Notes: a model not told the origin generated them from the sequence alone. A stretch of DNA of 64,000 nt from Rhabdochromatium marinum (GCF_016583795.1 NZ_NRRS01000012.1:1-64000), one strand, 5' to 3'. Shown: positions 25,689 to 42,480, counted from the first letter of the stretch. Made by a program: numbers and translations.

Positions 25689-28600
25689 ATGGCCTACATG
25701 TTCACTGAAAAGAAGCGCATTCGCAAAGATTTCGGCAAACGGCCGATCATCCTGGATGTGCCCTTTTTGCTCGCGACTCAGATCGAATCCTATCGAGATT
25801 TCCTACAAATCGACAAGGGGCCGGATGAGCGCGCGGATGTCGGCTTGCATGCCGCGTTTCGCTCGGTGCTGCCGATCGAGAGCTACTCGGGCAATGCAGT
25901 CCTGGAATATGTGCGCTATCGCCTTGGTGAGCCGGCCTTTGATGTGCGCGAGTGCCATCTGCGCGGTGCCACCTTTGCCGCGCCGCTGCGCGTGCTGCTG
26001 CGCCTGGTGATCTACGATAAGGACGCCCCGGCAGGGACCAAGGTGGTTAAGGACATCAAGGAGCAGGAAGTCTATATGGGCGACCTGCCGCTGATGACCG
26101 AAACCGGCACCTTTATCATCAATGGCACCGAGCGAGTCATTGTTTCCCAGCTGCATCGCTCGCCTGGGGTGTTTTTCGATCACGACAAGGGCAAGACCCA
26201 TTCCTCCGGCAAGCTGCTGTTCTCGGCGCGGGTGATTCCCTATCGCGGCTCCTGGCTGGATTTTGAGTTCGATCCCAAGGATAACGTCTTTGTGCGCATC
26301 GACCGGCGGCGCAAGTTGCCGGCGACCGTGCTGTTGCGCGCGCTCGGGTATAACACCGACGATATTCTGGGGCTGTTTTTCCAGACCGATCGCTTTCACC
26401 TGGGCGACGAGGTCGAGTTCGATCTGGTGCCGGAGCGGCTGCGGGGTGAGACGGTCAATTTTGAGGTCAAGATCGGCGATCAGGTGCTGGTCGAGCCGGG
26501 ACGCCGGGTGACCGCGAAACATATTCGCGAGTTGCAAAAGGCCGGCGTCGAGCGCCTGACGGTGCCGGAGGAATTTCTTATTGGTCGCACCCTGGCGCAT
26601 ACCCAGGTCGATGCCGATACCGGCGAAATCGTCGCCGAAGCCAATGCGGAAATCACCCCCGAGTTGCTGGAGCAGTTGCGCGAGCAGGGGATTACCGAGC
26701 TTGAAACCCTGTTTGTGAATGACCTGGATCAGGGCGCCTACATTTCCGAGACGCTGCGCATTGATACTACGCGCACCGATCTGGAGGCCCAGGTCGAAAT
26801 CTATCGCATGATGCGTCCCGGCGAGCCACCGACCAAGGAAGCGGCGCAGAATCTGTTCCATAATCTGTTTTTTACCCCCGACCGCTATGATCTTTCGGCG
26901 GTCGGGCGCATGAAGTTCAACCGCCGTCTCGGGCGCGAGGAAACCGAAGGGGCTGGGGTGCTCTACGATGGTCGCTACTTCGCTGACCGTGAAGATGCCT
27001 TTGCCAAGCAACTGCGTGAGGAGCATGGCGACAGCTCCGACATCGTCGATGCCCTGCGCGTGCTGGTGGAATTGCGCAATGGCCGGGGCACGGTCGATGA
27101 CATCGACCATTTGGGCAATCGCCGCATTCGCTGCGTCGGCGAGATGGCTGAGAACCAGTTCCGGGTAGGTCTGGTGCGCGTGGAGCGCGCGGTCAAGGAG
27201 CGCCTGTCGCTGGCCGAATCCGAGGGGCTGATGCCGCAGGAGCTGATCAATGCCAAGCCGGTGTCGGCGGCGATTAAGGAATTCTTTGGCTCCAGTCAGC
27301 TGTCGCAGTTCATGGACCAGAACAACCCGCTTTCGGAAGTGACGCATAAGCGGCGCGTCTCGGCCTTGGGACCAGGCGGTCTGGCGCGGGAGCGCGCGGG
27401 CTTTGAGGTGCGCGATGTGCATCCCACCCACTATGGCCGCGTTTGTCCGATTGAAACCCCGGAAGGGCCGAACATCGGCCTGATCAATTCGCTGGCCGTC
27501 TATGCCCGCACCAATTCCTATGGCTTTTTGGAGACGCCCTACCGCAAGGTCGAAGGCGGGCTGGTGACCGATCAAATCGATCATCTCTCGGCCATCGAAG
27601 AGGGCCATTATGTCATTGCGCAGGCCAACGCAACCTTAAACGAAGACGGTCATCTGACCGATGCGTTGGTGTCCTGCCGCCACATGAACGAGTTCACCAT
27701 GAAGGCGCCCGAGGAAGTCCAATACATGGACGTGTCCCCGCGCCAGATTGTGTCGGTGGCGGCCTCGCTGATTCCCTTCCTGGAGCACGACGATGCCAAC
27801 CGCGCCCTGATGGGCTCGAACATGCAGCGCCAGGCAGTGCCCACGCTGCGCGCCGAGAAACCGCTGGTCGGTACTGGCATGGAGCGTGTGGTGGCCAAGG
27901 ACTCCGGCGTGGTGGTCTGGGCGCGGCGCGGTGGTGTGGTGGATTCCGTCGATGCGGCGCGCATTGTGGTGCGGGTCAATGACGATGAGACCGAGGCCGG
28001 CGAGCCGGGTGTCGATATTTACAACCTCACCAAGTACACCCGCTCCAATCAAAATACCTGCATCAATCAGCGCCCGCTGGTGCGTCCCGGCAACTTGGTG
28101 GTGCGTGGCGATGTGCTCGCCGATGGCCCCTCAACCGATCTGGGCGAACTGGCGCTGGGACAGAACCTGCGTGTGGCCTTCATGCCCTGGAATGGCTACA
28201 ACTTCGAGGATTCCATTCTGATCTCCGAGCGGGTGGTGCAGGAAGAACGTTTTACCAGCATTCACATCGAGGAACTGACCTGTCTGGCGCGTGACACCAA
28301 GCTCGGTCCTGAGGAAATCAGCAGCGACATCCCCAATGTGGGCGAGGCCGCGCTGGCCAAGCTTGATGAATCCGGCATTGTCTATATCGGTGCCGAGGTG
28401 CGCGATGGTGACATTCTGGTCGGCAAGGTGACGCCGAAAGGCGAAACCCAGTTGACCCCGGAGGAAAAACTGCTGCGCGCCATCTTTGGTGAGAAAGCTT
28501 CTGATGTGAAAGACACCTCGCAGCGCCTGCCCTCGGGCATGGCCGGTACTGTGGTTGATGTGCAGGTGTTCACCCGCGATGGCGTCGAGAAGGATCAGCG

Positions 28601-29840
28601 GGCGCTGGAAATCGAGGAAATGGAACTCGAACGGGTGCGCAAGGATCTGGATGATCAGTTGCGCATCATGGAGAAAGACACCTTCAACCGTATTGAGAAA
28701 ATACTCATCGGTAAGGTCGCTGACGGCGGCCCGGGCGGACTCAAGGCGGGCACCAAAATTACCAAAAGCTATCTGGCCGAGATCACCACGGGTGACAAGC
28801 GCGACAAGTGGCTGGAGATTCGGCTGCGCAACGAAGAGGGCGCCAGTCAGCTTGAAGCCGTCGCCAAGCAAATCAAAGAGCAGCGTGAGGCCTTCCGCGA
28901 GCGCTTTGAGGTCAAAAAGCAGAAGATCACCCAGGGCGATGATTTGGCCCCCGGCGTGCTGAAGATGGTCAAGGTCTATGTGGCGGTGAAGCGCCGCATT
29001 CAGCCCGGCGACAAAATGGCCGGACGCCACGGCAACAAGGGCGTCATCTCGCGCGTGGTTCCGGTGGAGGATATGCCGTTCAGCGCTGATGGCGAGCCGG
29101 TGGATATTGTGCTCAATCCGCTCGGCGTGCCCTCGCGCATGAATGTCGGGCAGGTGCTGGAGACCCATCTGGGCTGGGCCGCCAAAGGTTTGGGGCATCG
29201 CATCAATGCCATGCTCCAGGCGCAGGTGGGCATTGCTGAGCTGCGCGAGTTTCTCGATCAGGTGTACAACACCAGTGGCCGCAAGGAACAGCTGGATTCA
29301 CTCTCGGATGAGGAAATTCTTGAACTGGCCGGTCATCTGCGTGGTGGGGTGCCTCTGGCGACGCCGGTGTTCGATGGTGCCGAGGAAGAGGAAATCCGTG
29401 CCATGCTGCGTCTGGCCGGACTGTCCGAGACTGGGCAGACCCAGTTGTTTGATGGGCGCACCGGCGATGCCTTTGAACGCCCGGTCACCGTGGGCTATAT
29501 GTACATGCTGAAATTGAACCATTTGGTCGATGATAAGATGCACGCCCGCTCAACCGGCCCCTACAGCCTGGTCACTCAGCAGCCACTCGGCGGCAAGGCG
29601 CAGTTTGGCGGCCAGCGCTTCGGTGAGATGGAGGTCTGGGCGCTGGAAGCCTACGGCGCCGCCTACACCCTGCAGGAGATGCTGACGGTGAAGTCGGATG
29701 ATGTGAATGGCCGCACCAAGATGTATAAAAACGTCGTCGATGGCGATCATCGCATGGAAGCCGGCATGCCCGAGTCCTTCAACGTATTGGTGAAGGAAAT
29801 CCGCTCGCTGGCTATCAATATCGAACTCGAGCAGGACTGA
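25689..29840 (+). CDS. rpoB: DNA-directed RNA polymerase subunit beta
   Basis: A full-length beta subunit of 1383 residues. The rifampicin-pocket region reads [20 protein letters not shown] then [14 protein letters not shown], a wild-type, drug-sensitive pattern. The active-site region with [17 protein letters not shown] and the C-terminal clamp segment [20 protein letters not shown] are intact. It lies 140 bp after rplL, beyond the attenuator, and is cotranscribed with rpoC. Confidence 0.98.
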   Translation: MAYMFTEKKRIRKDFGKRPIILDVPFLLATQIESYRDFLQIDKGPDERADVGLHAAFRSVLPIESYSGNAVLEYVRYRLGEPAFDVRECHLRGATFAAPLRVLLRLVIYDKDAPAGTKVVKDIKEQEVYMGDLPLMTETGTFIINGTERVIVSQLHRSPGVFFDHDKGKTHSSGKLLFSARVIPYRGSWLDFEFDPKDNVFVRIDRRRKLPATVLLRALGYNTDDILGLFFQTDRFHLGDEVEFDLVPERLRGETVNFEVKIGDQVLVEPGRRVTAKHIRELQKAGVERLTVPEEFLIGRTLAHTQVDADTGEIVAEANAEITPELLEQLREQGITELETLFVNDLDQGAYISETLRIDTTRTDLEAQVEIYRMMRPGEPPTKEAAQNLFHNLFFTPDRYDLSAVGRMKFNRRLGREETEGAGVLYDGRYFADREDAFAKQLREEHGDSSDIVDALRVLVELRNGRGTVDDIDHLGNRRIRCVGEMAENQFRVGLVRVERAVKERLSLAESEGLMPQELINAKPVSAAIKEFFGSSQLSQFMDQNNPLSEVTHKRRVSALGPGGLARERAGFEVRDVHPTHYGRVCPIETPEGPNIGLINSLAVYARTNSYGFLETPYRKVEGGLVTDQIDHLSAIEEGHYVIAQANATLNEDGHLTDALVSCRHMNEFTMKAPEEVQYMDVSPRQIVSVAASLIPFLEHDDANRALMGSNMQRQAVPTLRAEKPLVGTGMERVVAKDSGVVVWARRGGVVDSVDAARIVVRVNDDETEAGEPGVDIYNLTKYTRSNQNTCINQRPLVRPGNLVVRGDVLADGPSTDLGELALGQNLRVAFMPWNGYNFEDSILISERVVQEERFTSIHIEELTCLARDTKLGPEEISSDIPNVGEAALAKLDESGIVYIGAEVRDGDILVGKVTPKGETQLTPEEKLLRAIFGEKASDVKDTSQRLPSGMAGTVVDVQVFTRDGVEKDQRALEIEEMELERVRKDLDDQLRIMEKDTFNRIEKILIGKVADGGPGGLKAGTKITKSYLAEITTGDKRDKWLEIRLRNEEGASQLEAVAKQIKEQREAFRERFEVKKQKITQGDDLAPGVLKMVKVYVAVKRRIQPGDKMAGRHGNKGVISRVVPVEDMPFSADGEPVDIVLNPLGVPSRMNVGQVLETHLGWAAKGLGHRINAMLQAQVGIAELREFLDQVYNTSGRKEQLDSLSDEEILELAGHLRGGVPLATPVFDGAEEEEIRAMLRLAGLSETGQTQLFDGRTGDAFERPVTVGYMYMLKLNHLVDDKMHARSTGPYSLVTQQPLGGKAQFGGQRFGEMEVWALEAYGAAYTLQEMLTVKSDDVNGRTKMYKNVVDGDHRMEAGMPESFNVLVKEIRSLAINIELEQD

Positions 29841-29948
29841 TGCGCCTCCGGGGCGCCACTGAAGATGTCCAAGAACTCGCGCTCCGGGCCGGTGTCCCAG
29901 TGACCCGTCCCGGAGGCGGCCGGATTTACGCATTCAGGAGGTAAGATC

Positions 29949-34160
<4,212 letters not shown>

Positions 34161-34602
34161 TCCGCGTCTCCGTCAGGTGTCGGACAGGTCTGGTCATCGG
34201 AGCTTAACTTAATAGTTGACAAGCTCCGAAATCGACCTTATACTTCCGCGTCTTAGTTGGCCGGCATTCATGCCGGCTTGCTTATTTCCCGAACCCGTCG
34301 GCGCATCGATTTGCAGCGTTCTCCCGCAACAACTGGCAACTGCCATTACGCTGTTGCAGCAAAGAACGCTAAAAAATTCTGTGTCAGAAATCAGTTGCAG
34401 CGGTATCCTTCGGCTTGGTCCGATCCGCTCCCGATTTCTGCTTGCGTCTGATACCGCGTCGGAGCTTCAAGCAGCCAACTGACTATTCTGCCGCCAGCCC
34501 TGGGGGCTGGCAGTACGGTCGGCTTTTGTCGCAGCGCACTGGATGTTTATCCGTTGCGCGCGTTGCATCAGGGCGTCAGAGCGCCATTTGGAGAAGATTT
34601 GC
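34161..34602 (+). other. 442-bp rpoC-rpsL intergenic region with str-operon promoter and long leader
   Basis: No gene is supported here; short frames have no signatures. It contains the promoter at 34216-34244 and then a leader of about 350 nt. Two strong hairpins lie in the leader: GCCGGCA 34260-34266 with TGCCGGC 34271-34277, only about 10 nt after the predicted start, and GCCAGCCC 34494-34501 with GGGCTGGC 34505-34512. Neither is followed by a T-run. Confidence 0.6.
34216..34244 (+). promoter_or_regulatory. sigma70-type promoter of the str operon
   Basis: A consensus TTGACA at 34216-34221 and TATACT at 34239-34244 with an exact 17-bp spacer; transcription would start near 34251. The distance to rpsL leaves a leader of about 350 nt. 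Confidence 0.88.
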
Positions 34603-34977
34603 ATGGCTACCGTCAATCAATTGGTGCGCAATCCGCGCAAGCGCAAGGTTGCAAAAAGCAGTGTGCCTGCGCTGGAGTCCTGTCCGCAAAAGCGCGGTGT
34701 TTGTACGCGCGTCTATACCACGACGCCGAAAAAGCCGAACTCAGCCTTGCGTAAAGTGGCTCGTGTGCGCCTGACCAACGGCTACGAGGTCGCTTCCTAT
34801 ATTGGTGGCGAGGGGCATAACCTGCAGGAGCACTCGGTGGTGCTGATTCGTGGCGGTCGTGTCAAGGACTTGCCTGGTGTCCGCTACCATACTGTGCGCG
34901 GCACCCTGGATACCTCGGGTGTTGAAAAACGCCGTCAGGGCCGTTCGAAGTACGGCGCCAAGCGGCCGAAAAGTTAA
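34603..34977 (+). CDS. rpsL: 30S ribosomal protein S12
   Basis: S12 controls decoding accuracy at the A site. The 124-residue product starts at ATG 34603 ([15 protein letters not shown], after GGAGAAG); the longer reading from 34543 is unsupported. The loop [13 protein letters not shown] carries the Lys whose change gives streptomycin resistance, here wild type. First gene of the str operon. Confidence 0.98.
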   Translation: MATVNQLVRNPRKRKVAKSSVPALESCPQKRGVCTRVYTTTPKKPNSALRKVARVRLTNGYEVASYIGGEGHNLQEHSVVLIRGGRVKDLPGVRYHTVRGTLDTSGVEKRRQGRSKYGAKRPKS

Positions 34978-35033
34978 TTGTCATCCCTGATTGATCGGCA
35001 CCCCTGATTGATCGGAATCGGAGTGATTTCCTC

Positions 35034-35504
35034 ATGCCAAGAAGACGCATTGTTGCTCGTCGCCAAATTTTGCCGGATCCCAAGCACGGCAGTGAGTTGC
35101 TGGCCAAGTTCATCAATATGGTGATGGAAGACGGCAAGAAGTCCGTTGCGGAGCGCATTCTGTACGGTGCTCTGGATCAGGTGGCTGCCAAGAAAGGCGG
35201 TGAGCCGCTGGAGCTCCTGGATCAGGCCATGGAAAATGTGCGCCCGGTGGTTGAGGTGAAATCGCGGCGTGTGGGTGGTGCCACCTATCAGGTGCCCATT
35301 GAAGTGCGCCCCTCACGCCGCAATACGCTGGCGATGCGCTGGCTGATTGATTCATCGCGCAAGCGCTCCGAGAAGTCGATGGCGTTGCGTCTGGCCGGTG
35401 AGCTGATGGATGCCGCTGAGGCGCGCGGTACCGCCGTTAAGAAAAAAGAAGATACGCACCGCATGGCAGAAGCCAACAAGGCGTTCTCCCATTACCGTTG
35501 GTAA
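35034..35504 (+). CDS. rpsG: 30S ribosomal protein S7
   Basis: S7 nucleates assembly of the 30S head and is the str-operon repressor in E. coli. The 156-residue product begins [20 protein letters not shown] and has the standard length without the C-terminal extension of some strains. It lies 56 bp after rpsL and 76 bp before fusA, where an S7-binding site would be expected upstream. Confidence 0.97.
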   Translation: MPRRRIVARRQILPDPKHGSELLAKFINMVMEDGKKSVAERILYGALDQVAAKKGGEPLELLDQAMENVRPVVEVKSRRVGGATYQVPIEVRPSRRNTLAMRWLIDSSRKRSEKSMALRLAGELMDAAEARGTAVKKKEDTHRMAEANKAFSHYRW

Positions 35505-35580
35505 GCCTGAGATAGCTGAATAGCTTGCGCTAACCCATTAGTCACCTCCCAAAGAGACTCTCAACAGGACGGAAACAGTC

Positions 35581-37671
35581 GTGGCACGTAGCACCCCAAT
35601 TGATCGGTATCGGAATCTCGGCATCATGGCCCATATCGATGCCGGCAAGACCACTACCACCGAGCGCATCCTGTTTTATACCGGTCTCTCGCATAAGATC
35701 GGTGAGGTGCACGATGGTGCGGCCACCATGGACTGGATGGAGCAGGAACAGGAACGCGGAATTACCATTACTTCTGCGGCGACCACCTGCTTCTGGAAAG
35801 GCATGGATCAGCAATTTCCTGAGCACCGCATTAACATTATTGACACCCCCGGCCACGTCGATTTCACCATTGAGGTTGAGCGTTCGCTGCGAGTGCTGGA
35901 TGGCGCCTGTGCCGTCTTCTGCGCCGTCGGTGGTGTTGAGCCGCAATCGGAAACTGTCTGGCGTCAAGCCGACAAGTACGGCGTTCCGCGGTTGGCGTTT
36001 GTCAATAAGATGGATCGCATGGGCGCCAACTTCCTGCGTGTGGTTGGTCAGATTAAAGATCGCTTGGGCGCTAATGCTGTGCCCGTGCAGCTGCCCATCG
36101 GTGCCGAAGAAAATTTCGCCGGTGTCGTCGATCTGCTGCGCATGAAGGCCATTTACTGGGACGACAGCAACCGGGGGATGACCTACACCCTGGAAGATAT
36201 TCCCGCTGAATTGGCTGATGATTGTGTCAAGTGGCGCGAGAACATGATCGAGGCGGCAGCTGAAGCCAATGATGAGATGATGGAGAAGTATCTCGACAAT
36301 GGTGAGCTGACCATTGACGAGATCAAGGCTGGTCTGCGTGCTCGCACCATTGCCAATGAGGTAGTGCCGGTGCTCTGCGGCTCGGCCTTCAAGAACAAAG
36401 GTGTTCAGGCCATGCTGGATGCCGTGGTTGAGTTTATGCCGGCGCCGCGCGATGTCGCAGCCATTCAAGGGGTGCTCGACAACGAAGAAACCGATACGCG
36501 CGAATCAACGGATGACGCGCCTTTTGCAGCACTGGCCTTTAAAATTGCCACCGATCCTTATGTCGGAACCCTGACGTTCTTCCGCGCTTATTCCGGGGTG
36601 TTGAATTCCGGTGATACGGTTTACAACCCGGTCAAGCGTAAAAAGGAACGAGTGGGTCGTATTTTGCAAATGCACTCCAATGACCGTAAGGAAATCAAGG
36701 AAGTGCGTGCAGGTGACATTGCAGCGGCTGTGGGTCTAAAGGATGTCACTACTGGCGATACCCTGTGCGCGATCGATCAGCCCATTACTCTAGAACGCAT
36801 GGAGTTTCCCGATCCGGTTATCTCCGTGGCGGTGGAGCCGAAGAGCAAAGCCGATCAGGAAAAAATGGGCGTGGCGCTATCGAAGCTGGCGCAAGAGGAT
36901 CCGTCCTTCCGAGTGCGCTCCGATGAGGAATCCGGGCAGACCATTATCTCCGGCATGGGTGAGCTGCATCTGGAGATCATCGTTGATCGCATGAAGCGCG
37001 AATTTGGTGTCGAGGCCAATGTTGGCGCCCCTCAGGTCAGTTACCGCGAGACGATTCGCAAGTCGGTCGAGCAGGAAACCAAGTTTGCCCGTCAGTCAGG
37101 TGGTCGTGGTCAGTATGGTCATGTTTACCTGCGCATTGAGCCTCAGGAGCCGGGGTCTGGCTATGAGTTCGTCAATGACATTGTTGGTGGCGTGGTGCCC
37201 AAGGAATACATTCCGGCGGTTGATAAAGGTATCCGGGAGGCGATGACTAACGGCGTGCTGGCCGGCTTCCCGATGGTCGATATTAAGGTCACGCTCTACG
37301 ATGGCTCCTACCATGAGGTCGATTCCAGCGAAATGGCGTTCAAAATCGCCGGTTCGATGGGACTGAAGGAAGGTGCGGCCAAGGCCAAGCCGGTGTTGCT
37401 CGAGCCCATCATGAAGGTCGAGGTGGTCACGCCTGAGGAAAACATGGGTGATGTCATGGGTGACATGAACTCCAGACGCGGCATGATCCAGGGTATGGAA
37501 GATGCGCCCTCCGGCAAGATTATTCGCGCCGAAGTGCCATTGTCGTCGATGTTCGGCTATGCCACTGACCTGCGCTCAGCCACCCAGGGGCGCGCGACCT
37601 ATAGCATGGAGTTCAGCAAGTACTCCGAAGTGCCGGCGAGCATTGCCGAAGCCGTGGCGAAAAAGCAGTAA
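35581..37671 (+). CDS. fusA: elongation factor G
   Basis: EF-G drives translocation and, with RRF, ribosome recycling. The 696-residue GTPase starts at GTG 35581 and contains [16 protein letters not shown] (G1), DTPGHVDFT (G3), [10 protein letters not shown] (G4) and the five-domain C-terminal part with [10 protein letters not shown] in domain IV. It stands in the str operon between rpsG and tuf2. Confidence 0.98.
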   Translation: MARSTPIDRYRNLGIMAHIDAGKTTTTERILFYTGLSHKIGEVHDGAATMDWMEQEQERGITITSAATTCFWKGMDQQFPEHRINIIDTPGHVDFTIEVERSLRVLDGACAVFCAVGGVEPQSETVWRQADKYGVPRLAFVNKMDRMGANFLRVVGQIKDRLGANAVPVQLPIGAEENFAGVVDLLRMKAIYWDDSNRGMTYTLEDIPAELADDCVKWRENMIEAAAEANDEMMEKYLDNGELTIDEIKAGLRARTIANEVVPVLCGSAFKNKGVQAMLDAVVEFMPAPRDVAAIQGVLDNEETDTRESTDDAPFAALAFKIATDPYVGTLTFFRAYSGVLNSGDTVYNPVKRKKERVGRILQMHSNDRKEIKEVRAGDIAAAVGLKDVTTGDTLCAIDQPITLERMEFPDPVISVAVEPKSKADQEKMGVALSKLAQEDPSFRVRSDEESGQTIISGMGELHLEIIVDRMKREFGVEANVGAPQVSYRETIRKSVEQETKFARQSGGRGQYGHVYLRIEPQEPGSGYEFVNDIVGGVVPKEYIPAVDKGIREAMTNGVLAGFPMVDIKVTLYDGSYHEVDSSEMAFKIAGSMGLKEGAAKAKPVLLEPIMKVEVVTPEENMGDVMGDMNSRRGMIQGMEDAPSGKIIRAEVPLSSMFGYATDLRSATQGRATYSMEFSKYSEVPASIAEAVAKKQ

Positions 37672-37733
37672 GCTGCCCAGCTCAAGCCCGACAATCGCTT
37701 TTCAATATTCAGACATTCTCAAGGTAGATCGGC

Positions 37734-38924
37734 ATGTCCAAAGAAAAATTCGAACGCAAGAAGCCGCACGTCAATGTCGGCACCATTGGTCACGTAGACC
37801 ATGGCAAGACCACCCTGACAGCGGCCATCACCGTCACCCAAGCCAAGAAATTCGGCGGTGAAGCCCGCGCCTACGACCAGATCGACAACGCGCCCGAAGA
37901 GCGCGAGCGCGGCATCACCATTGCCACCGCCCATGTCGAATACGAATCCGACAACCGCCACTACGCGCACGTTGACTGCCCCGGCCATGCCGACTATGTC
38001 AAGAACATGATCACCGGCGCCGCGCAGATGGACGGCGCCATCCTGGTGGTCAGCGCTGCCGACGGCCCCATGCCCCAAACGCGCGAGCACATCCTCCTGT
38101 CGCGTCAGGTTGGCGTCCCCTACATCGTCGTCTACCTCAACAAAGCCGACATGGTTGACGACGCCGAACTGCTCGAACTGGTCGAAATGGAAGTGCGCGA
38201 ACTGCTCGACAGCTACGACTTCCCCGGCGACGACACCCCCATTATTACCGGCTCCGCGCTCAAAGCCCTCGAAGGTGACGAGAGCGAAATCGGCACCCAA
38301 AGCATCGCCAAGCTGGTCGATGCGCTGGACAGCTACATTCCTGAGCCCGAGCGCGCAGTTGACGGCGCCTTCCTGATGCCCATCGAAGACGTCTTCTCCA
38401 TCTCCGGTCGTGGCACCGTCGTCACCGGACGTGTCGAGCGCGGCATCGTCAAGGTCGGTGAAGAAGTCGCCATCGTCGGCATCAAAGAGACCGTCAAGAC
38501 CACCTGCACCGGCGTGGAAATGTTCCGCAAGCTGCTCGATCAAGGGCAAGCCGGCGACAACATCGGCGCCCTGCTGCGTGGCACCAAACGCGACGACGTC
38601 GAGCGTGGTCAAGTGTTGGCCAAGCCCGGCAGCATCACCCCGCACACCCACTTCGAAGCCGAAGTCTATGTGCTGAGCAAGGAAGAGGGCGGGCGTCACA
38701 CCCCCTTCTTCAACGGCTACCGCCCGCAGTTCTACTTCCGCACCACTGATGTCACCGGTGCCTGCGAGCTGCCCGAAGGTATCGAAATGGTCATGCCCGG
38801 CGACAACGTCAAAATGGTCATCAAACTGATTGCACCCATCGCCATGGAAGACGGCCTGCGTTTTGCGGTTCGAGAAGGTGGTCGCACCGTTGGTGCCGGC
38901 GTAGTCTCGAAGATCATCGAGTAA
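37734..38924 (+). CDS. tuf: elongation factor Tu, copy 2
   Basis: Second EF-Tu gene, in the str operon 62 bp after fusA. The 396-residue protein appears identical to copy 1 at 20746, and nucleotide differences are few and synonymous (for example at the His, Ala and Gly codons around 37932, 37968 and 38019). The identity ends at the start codon and at the stop codon, so only the coding sequence is being homogenised. rpsJ begins 7 bp downstream, which links the str and S10 operons. Confidence 0.98.
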   Translation: MSKEKFERKKPHVNVGTIGHVDHGKTTLTAAITVTQAKKFGGEARAYDQIDNAPEERERGITIATAHVEYESDNRHYAHVDCPGHADYVKNMITGAAQMDGAILVVSAADGPMPQTREHILLSRQVGVPYIVVYLNKADMVDDAELLELVEMEVRELLDSYDFPGDDTPIITGSALKALEGDESEIGTQSIAKLVDALDSYIPEPERAVDGAFLMPIEDVFSISGRGTVVTGRVERGIVKVGEEVAIVGIKETVKTTCTGVEMFRKLLDQGQAGDNIGALLRGTKRDDVERGQVLAKPGSITPHTHFEAEVYVLSKEEGGRHTPFFNGYRPQFYFRTTDVTGACELPEGIEMVMPGDNVKMVIKLIAPIAMEDGLRFAVREGGRTVGAGVVSKIIE

Positions 38925-38931
38925 TAGAGCT

Positions 38932-39243
38932 ATGGCAAACCAACGCATTCGGATTCGCCTTAAGGCCTTCGATCACCGGCTGATCGATCAGTCAGCGCGG
39001 GAAATCGTCGAAACGGCGAAGCGCACAGGCGCGCAGGTGCGCGGTCCAGTGCCGCTGCCGTCCAAGCACGAGCGCTATACGGTGCTGATTTCGCCGCATG
39101 TCAACAAGGATGCCCGTGATCAGTACGAGCTGCGCACGCATAAACGCCTGATGGATATCGTCGATCCGACGGATAAAACGGTCGACGCCCTGATGAAGCT
39201 CGACCTGGCCGCTGGCGTGGATGTCCAGATCCGCCTTAGCTAG
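38932..39243 (+). CDS. rpsJ: 30S ribosomal protein S10
   Basis: S10 belongs to the 30S head and, as NusE, joins transcription antitermination complexes. The 103-residue product has the conserved [13 protein letters not shown] start and [22 protein letters not shown]. It begins only 7 bp after tuf2, so S10-operon genes are probably read from the str promoter; there is no long S10 leader of the E. coli type here. Confidence 0.97.
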   Translation: MANQRIRIRLKAFDHRLIDQSAREIVETAKRTGAQVRGPVPLPSKHERYTVLISPHVNKDARDQYELRTHKRLMDIVDPTDKTVDALMKLDLAAGVDVQIRLS

Positions 39244-39275
39244 GGCGCTGGATTGGGAGTAAGAGGATTAAGTCG

Positions 39276-39926
39276 ATGGCAATTGGATTGATTGGCCGCA
39301 AGGCGGGCATGACGCGCATTTTTACCGAGGATGGTCAGTCCGTGCCGGTAACCGTAATCGAAGTGGAGACCAATCAGGTCACCCAGGTCAAGCGGCAGGA
39401 AACAGACGGCTATAACGCGATCCAGGTCGGCGCAGGGGTGCGCAAGGCCTCACGGGTGACCAAGCCGATGGGTGGTCACTTTGCCAAGGCTGGCGTTGAG
39501 GCCACCATGGTGTTGCGTGAATTTCGCCTGGATGAGACGCCCGGTGATGAGCTGGCGCCTGGCAGCGAAATCAATATTGATCGCTTCGAGGCTGGGCAAA
39601 AAGTAGACGTTCGTGGTGTTTCCAAAGGACGTGGCTTTTCCGGCGTCGTGCGCCGTCATCACTTTCGCACTCAGGATGCGACCCATGGTAACTCGCTGTC
39701 GCATCGCGCACCAGGTTCCATCGGTCAGTGCCAAACCCCGGGGCGAGTGTTCAAGGGCAAGAAAATGGCCGGTCAGATGGGGAACGTGAATCGCTGCCAG
39801 CAGAATCTCGAAGTGGTTCGTGTTGATCTTGATCGACGCCTGCTGCTGATTAAAGGCAGTGTTCCAGGACCGGCGGGTGGTCGATTGGTCGTCTTGCCCT
39901 CGATCAAACAAAAGAATAAAGGCTGA
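39276..39926 (+). CDS. rplC: 50S ribosomal protein L3
   Basis: L3 is an early assembly protein reaching towards the peptidyl transferase centre. The 216-residue product begins [20 protein letters not shown] and contains the central extension with [13 protein letters not shown] and [20 protein letters not shown], including the Gln that is methylated by PrmB in relatives. It is 32 bp after rpsJ. Confidence 0.97.
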   Translation: MAIGLIGRKAGMTRIFTEDGQSVPVTVIEVETNQVTQVKRQETDGYNAIQVGAGVRKASRVTKPMGGHFAKAGVEATMVLREFRLDETPGDELAPGSEINIDRFEAGQKVDVRGVSKGRGFSGVVRRHHFRTQDATHGNSLSHRAPGSIGQCQTPGRVFKGKKMAGQMGNVNRCQQNLEVVRVDLDRRLLLIKGSVPGPAGGRLVVLPSIKQKNKG

Positions 39927-39932
39927 TTGGTT

Positions 39933-40547
39933 ATGCAACTTGTCACTCGTACAGGCCACGACAGCACCGGTGTGCTTGAAGTGTCGGACCAAGTGTTTGG
40001 TGCCGACTACAAGCCTAATCTGGTGCACCAGGTCGTGACCGCCTACATGGCCGGTAGCCGTCAGGGCACCAAAGCGCAGAAAAATCGCGCACAGGTGCAA
40101 GGTGGTGGCGCCAAGCCCTATCGGCAGAAGGGAACCGGTCGCGCGCGCGCCGGCACCACTCGCAGCCCGCTGTGGCGCGGGGGTGGTATGACCTTCCCGG
40201 CCCGTCCGCGCAGTTACGCGCAAAAGGTCAACCGCAAGATGTATCGCGGGGCCGTACGGTCCATGCTGTCTGAGTTGGCCCGGCAAGAGCGCTTGACTGT
40301 GGTGCCGGAGTTTAAGCTGGCCGAGCCTAAAACCAAGGCCATGGTCGCGCAACTCAAGGCGTTCGACATTGATGATGTGCTGCTGATCGTTGAAGGATTT
40401 GATGAGGGGCTGCTGCTTGCCTCACGCAATCTGCATAAGGTGGATGTGATTACGGCCAATGAGCTGGATCCGGTGAGTCTGCTTGCTTTTGCGCATGTCA
40501 TGATTACCGAGGCCGCCGTGCGTCAGTTAGAGGGGCGTCTGCAATGA
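39933..40547 (+). CDS. rplD: 50S ribosomal protein L4
   Basis: L4 lines the exit tunnel and represses the S10 operon in E. coli. The 204-residue product is taken from ATG 39933, 6 bp after rplC; the in-frame TTG at 39927 would add two residues. The basic tunnel loop [20 protein letters not shown] with WRGGG is intact. It overlaps rplW by 4 bp. Confidence 0.97.
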   Translation: MQLVTRTGHDSTGVLEVSDQVFGADYKPNLVHQVVTAYMAGSRQGTKAQKNRAQVQGGGAKPYRQKGTGRARAGTTRSPLWRGGGMTFPARPRSYAQKVNRKMYRGAVRSMLSELARQERLTVVPEFKLAEPKTKAMVAQLKAFDIDDVLLIVEGFDEGLLLASRNLHKVDVITANELDPVSLLAFAHVMITEAAVRQLEGRLQ

Positions 40548-40840
40548 ATTTAGAGCGTCTGCACACCATATTGCTCGCGCCGATTGATACCGAGAAAACC
40601 GCGCAGGCAAGAGCTGAGGCCAACCAGTATGTCTTTAAGGTTCTGCCGGATGCGACCAAGCGCGAAATCAGCCGCGCAGTTGAACTGATGTTCGACGTGA
40701 AGGTTGCCGACGTTCAGGTTCTGAATGTCAAGGGCAAACACAAGCGCTTCGGACGTCGCGAAGGGCGTCGCTCGGACTGGCGCAAGGCCTATGTGCGCCT
40801 TCAGTCCGGGGAGCATATCAATCTTGGCGGTGAGGCCTGA
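40544..40840 (+). CDS. rplW: 50S ribosomal protein L23
   Basis: L23 sits at the tunnel exit and docks trigger factor and SRP. The 98-residue product has the family core [12 protein letters not shown] and [20 protein letters not shown]. The start overlaps the rplD stop (ATGA), indicating translational coupling. Confidence 0.96.
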   Translation: MNLERLHTILLAPIDTEKTAQARAEANQYVFKVLPDATKREISRAVELMFDVKVADVQVLNVKGKHKRFGRREGRRSDWRKAYVRLQSGEHINLGGEA

Positions 40841-40883
40841 TCGGCTGGTCCTGATCAGCTGAAAAAGATCACGGAGACCGACA

Positions 40884-41711
40884 ATGGCTATTGTAAAAAC
40901 CAAACCAACATCGCCAGGACGACGTTTTGTCGTTAAGGTTGTGCCGCCGGACCTGCACAAAGGCCAGCCGTTCGAGCCTTTGCTGGAAAAAAAGTCCAAA
41001 TCTGGCGGACGCAACAATAAAGGCCGTATCACCGTGCGCCATCGCGGCGGTGGTCACAAGCAGCGCTATCGGGTAATCGACTTCAAGCGTCGCAAACTGG
41101 ATGTGCCGGCGACAGTTGAGCGTATTGAATACGACCCCAATCGCAGTGCGCACATTGCCTTGCTGAAGTACGCCGATGGAGACTGGGCCTATGTAATTGC
41201 CCCCAAAGGCCTGAAATCCGGCGACAGCGTGATTGCGGCTGAGACCGCGCCTATCAGCGCCGGTAACTGTATGCCGCTGCGCAATATCCCGGTAGGTACT
41301 GAGGTGCATTGCATCGAAATGCGCCCAGGCAAGGGCGCTCAAATGGCGCGTGCCGCCGGGGCCTCTGTGCAGCTGGTGGCGCGTGAGGGCAGCTATGCCA
41401 CTCTGCGCCTGCGCTCGGGTGAAATGCGACGCGTGCATTCGGACTGTCGTGCGGTCATTGGCAGTGTTGGCAATGGCGAGCACAGTCTGCGCAAGCTCGG
41501 CAAGGCGGGTGCAACCCGCTGGAGAGGCGTGCGACCGACCGTGCGCGGCGTGGTGATGAATCCAGTTGATCACCCGCACGGTGGTGGCGAAGGCCGCACC
41601 TCGGGTGGTCGGCACCCGGTATCGCCCTGGGGTACGCCAACCAAAGGACACAAAACCCGGCGCAACAAGCGCACCGACGGGATGATCCTGCGGCGGCGAC
41701 GTCAGAAATAG
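40884..41711 (+). CDS. rplB: 50S ribosomal protein L2
   Basis: L2 is required for subunit association and peptidyl transferase activity. The 275-residue product has the RNA-binding core [17 protein letters not shown] and the C-terminal [20 protein letters not shown] with the conserved His. It is 43 bp after rplW. Confidence 0.98.
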   Translation: MAIVKTKPTSPGRRFVVKVVPPDLHKGQPFEPLLEKKSKSGGRNNKGRITVRHRGGGHKQRYRVIDFKRRKLDVPATVERIEYDPNRSAHIALLKYADGDWAYVIAPKGLKSGDSVIAAETAPISAGNCMPLRNIPVGTEVHCIEMRPGKGAQMARAAGASVQLVAREGSYATLRLRSGEMRRVHSDCRAVIGSVGNGEHSLRKLGKAGATRWRGVRPTVRGVVMNPVDHPHGGGEGRTSGGRHPVSPWGTPTKGHKTRRNKRTDGMILRRRRQK

Positions 41712-41737
41712 CATTAGACCAAAGAGGATTCAGAGAA

Positions 41738-42016
41738 GTGCCACGTTCAGTACGAAAAGGCCCTTTTGTTGACCACCACCTGGCCAAAAAGGTTGAAACA
41801 GCCGTGGCGCAAAACAGCAAGCGCCCGATTAAGACCTGGTCACGGCGGTCAATGGTGCTGCCGGAAATGGTCGGTCTGACCATCGCGGTTTACAACGGCA
41901 AGCAACATGTTCCGGTGTTGATCAACGAGAACATGATCGGCCACAAGCTCGGTGAGTTTGCCTTGACCCGGACCTTTCGCGGCCATGCGGCGGATCGCAA
42001 GGCCAAAAAGCGCTAA
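41738..42016 (+). CDS. rpsS: 30S ribosomal protein S19
   Basis: S19 is part of the 30S head next to S13. The 92-residue product starts at GTG 41738 ([17 protein letters not shown]) and ends with the typical basic tail [10 protein letters not shown]. It is 26 bp after rplB. Confidence 0.97.
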   Translation: MPRSVRKGPFVDHHLAKKVETAVAQNSKRPIKTWSRRSMVLPEMVGLTIAVYNGKQHVPVLINENMIGHKLGEFALTRTFRGHAADRKAKKR

Positions 42017-42075
42017 ATCCAAAGACGCAAATACAACACCATTATCAGCCGTATCGGAATCGAGTCGGAGCCATC

Positions 42076-42414
42076 ATGCAAGCGGTAGCAACTTTGAAAT
42101 TCGCGCGGATATCGGCGCAAAAAGCCCGTCTGGTCGCTGATCAGATTCGCGGCCAGCACGTCGGGGCAGCCTTAAATGATCTGACCTTCAGTACCAAAAA
42201 GGGTGCCGTTATGATCAAGAAACTGCTTGAGTCAGCCATCGCGAATGCGGAGCACAACGCCGGTGCGGATGTTGATGAGTTGCGCGTTGCGGCGATTCAG
42301 GTCAATGAAGGCCCGACCATGAAACGGATTCGTGCGCGGGCCAAAGGGCGTGCCTCGCGAATCCTGAAACGGACCAGCCACATCACTTTGACTGTGGCCG
42401 AGGGTTCAGCCTAA
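42076..42414 (+). CDS. rplV: 50S ribosomal protein L22
   Basis: L22 lines the exit tunnel with L4; its loop is where macrolide-resistance changes arise. The 112-residue product shows [17 protein letters not shown] and the extended hairpin [20 protein letters not shown], with no insertion or deletion visible. It is 59 bp after rpsS. Confidence 0.97.
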   Translation: MQAVATLKFARISAQKARLVADQIRGQHVGAALNDLTFSTKKGAVMIKKLLESAIANAEHNAGADVDELRVAAIQVNEGPTMKRIRARAKGRASRILKRTSHITLTVAEGSA

Positions 42415-42480
42415 ACATCGTCTGCCGTTGCACGCCGCCGACCTCACAAACAAGAAGCGTCGGTCTAACAGAGGCCAAAC

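Noticed and set aside
25803-27608. Minus-strand open frame of 601 codons
   Set aside because: Antisense to rpoB; length is a by-product of the high-GC codon pattern.
37719-38948. Minus-strand open frame of 409 codons, with a matching one opposite tuf1 (20740-21711)
   Set aside because: Both are antisense to the two identical tuf genes, so their similarity to each other is not independent evidence.
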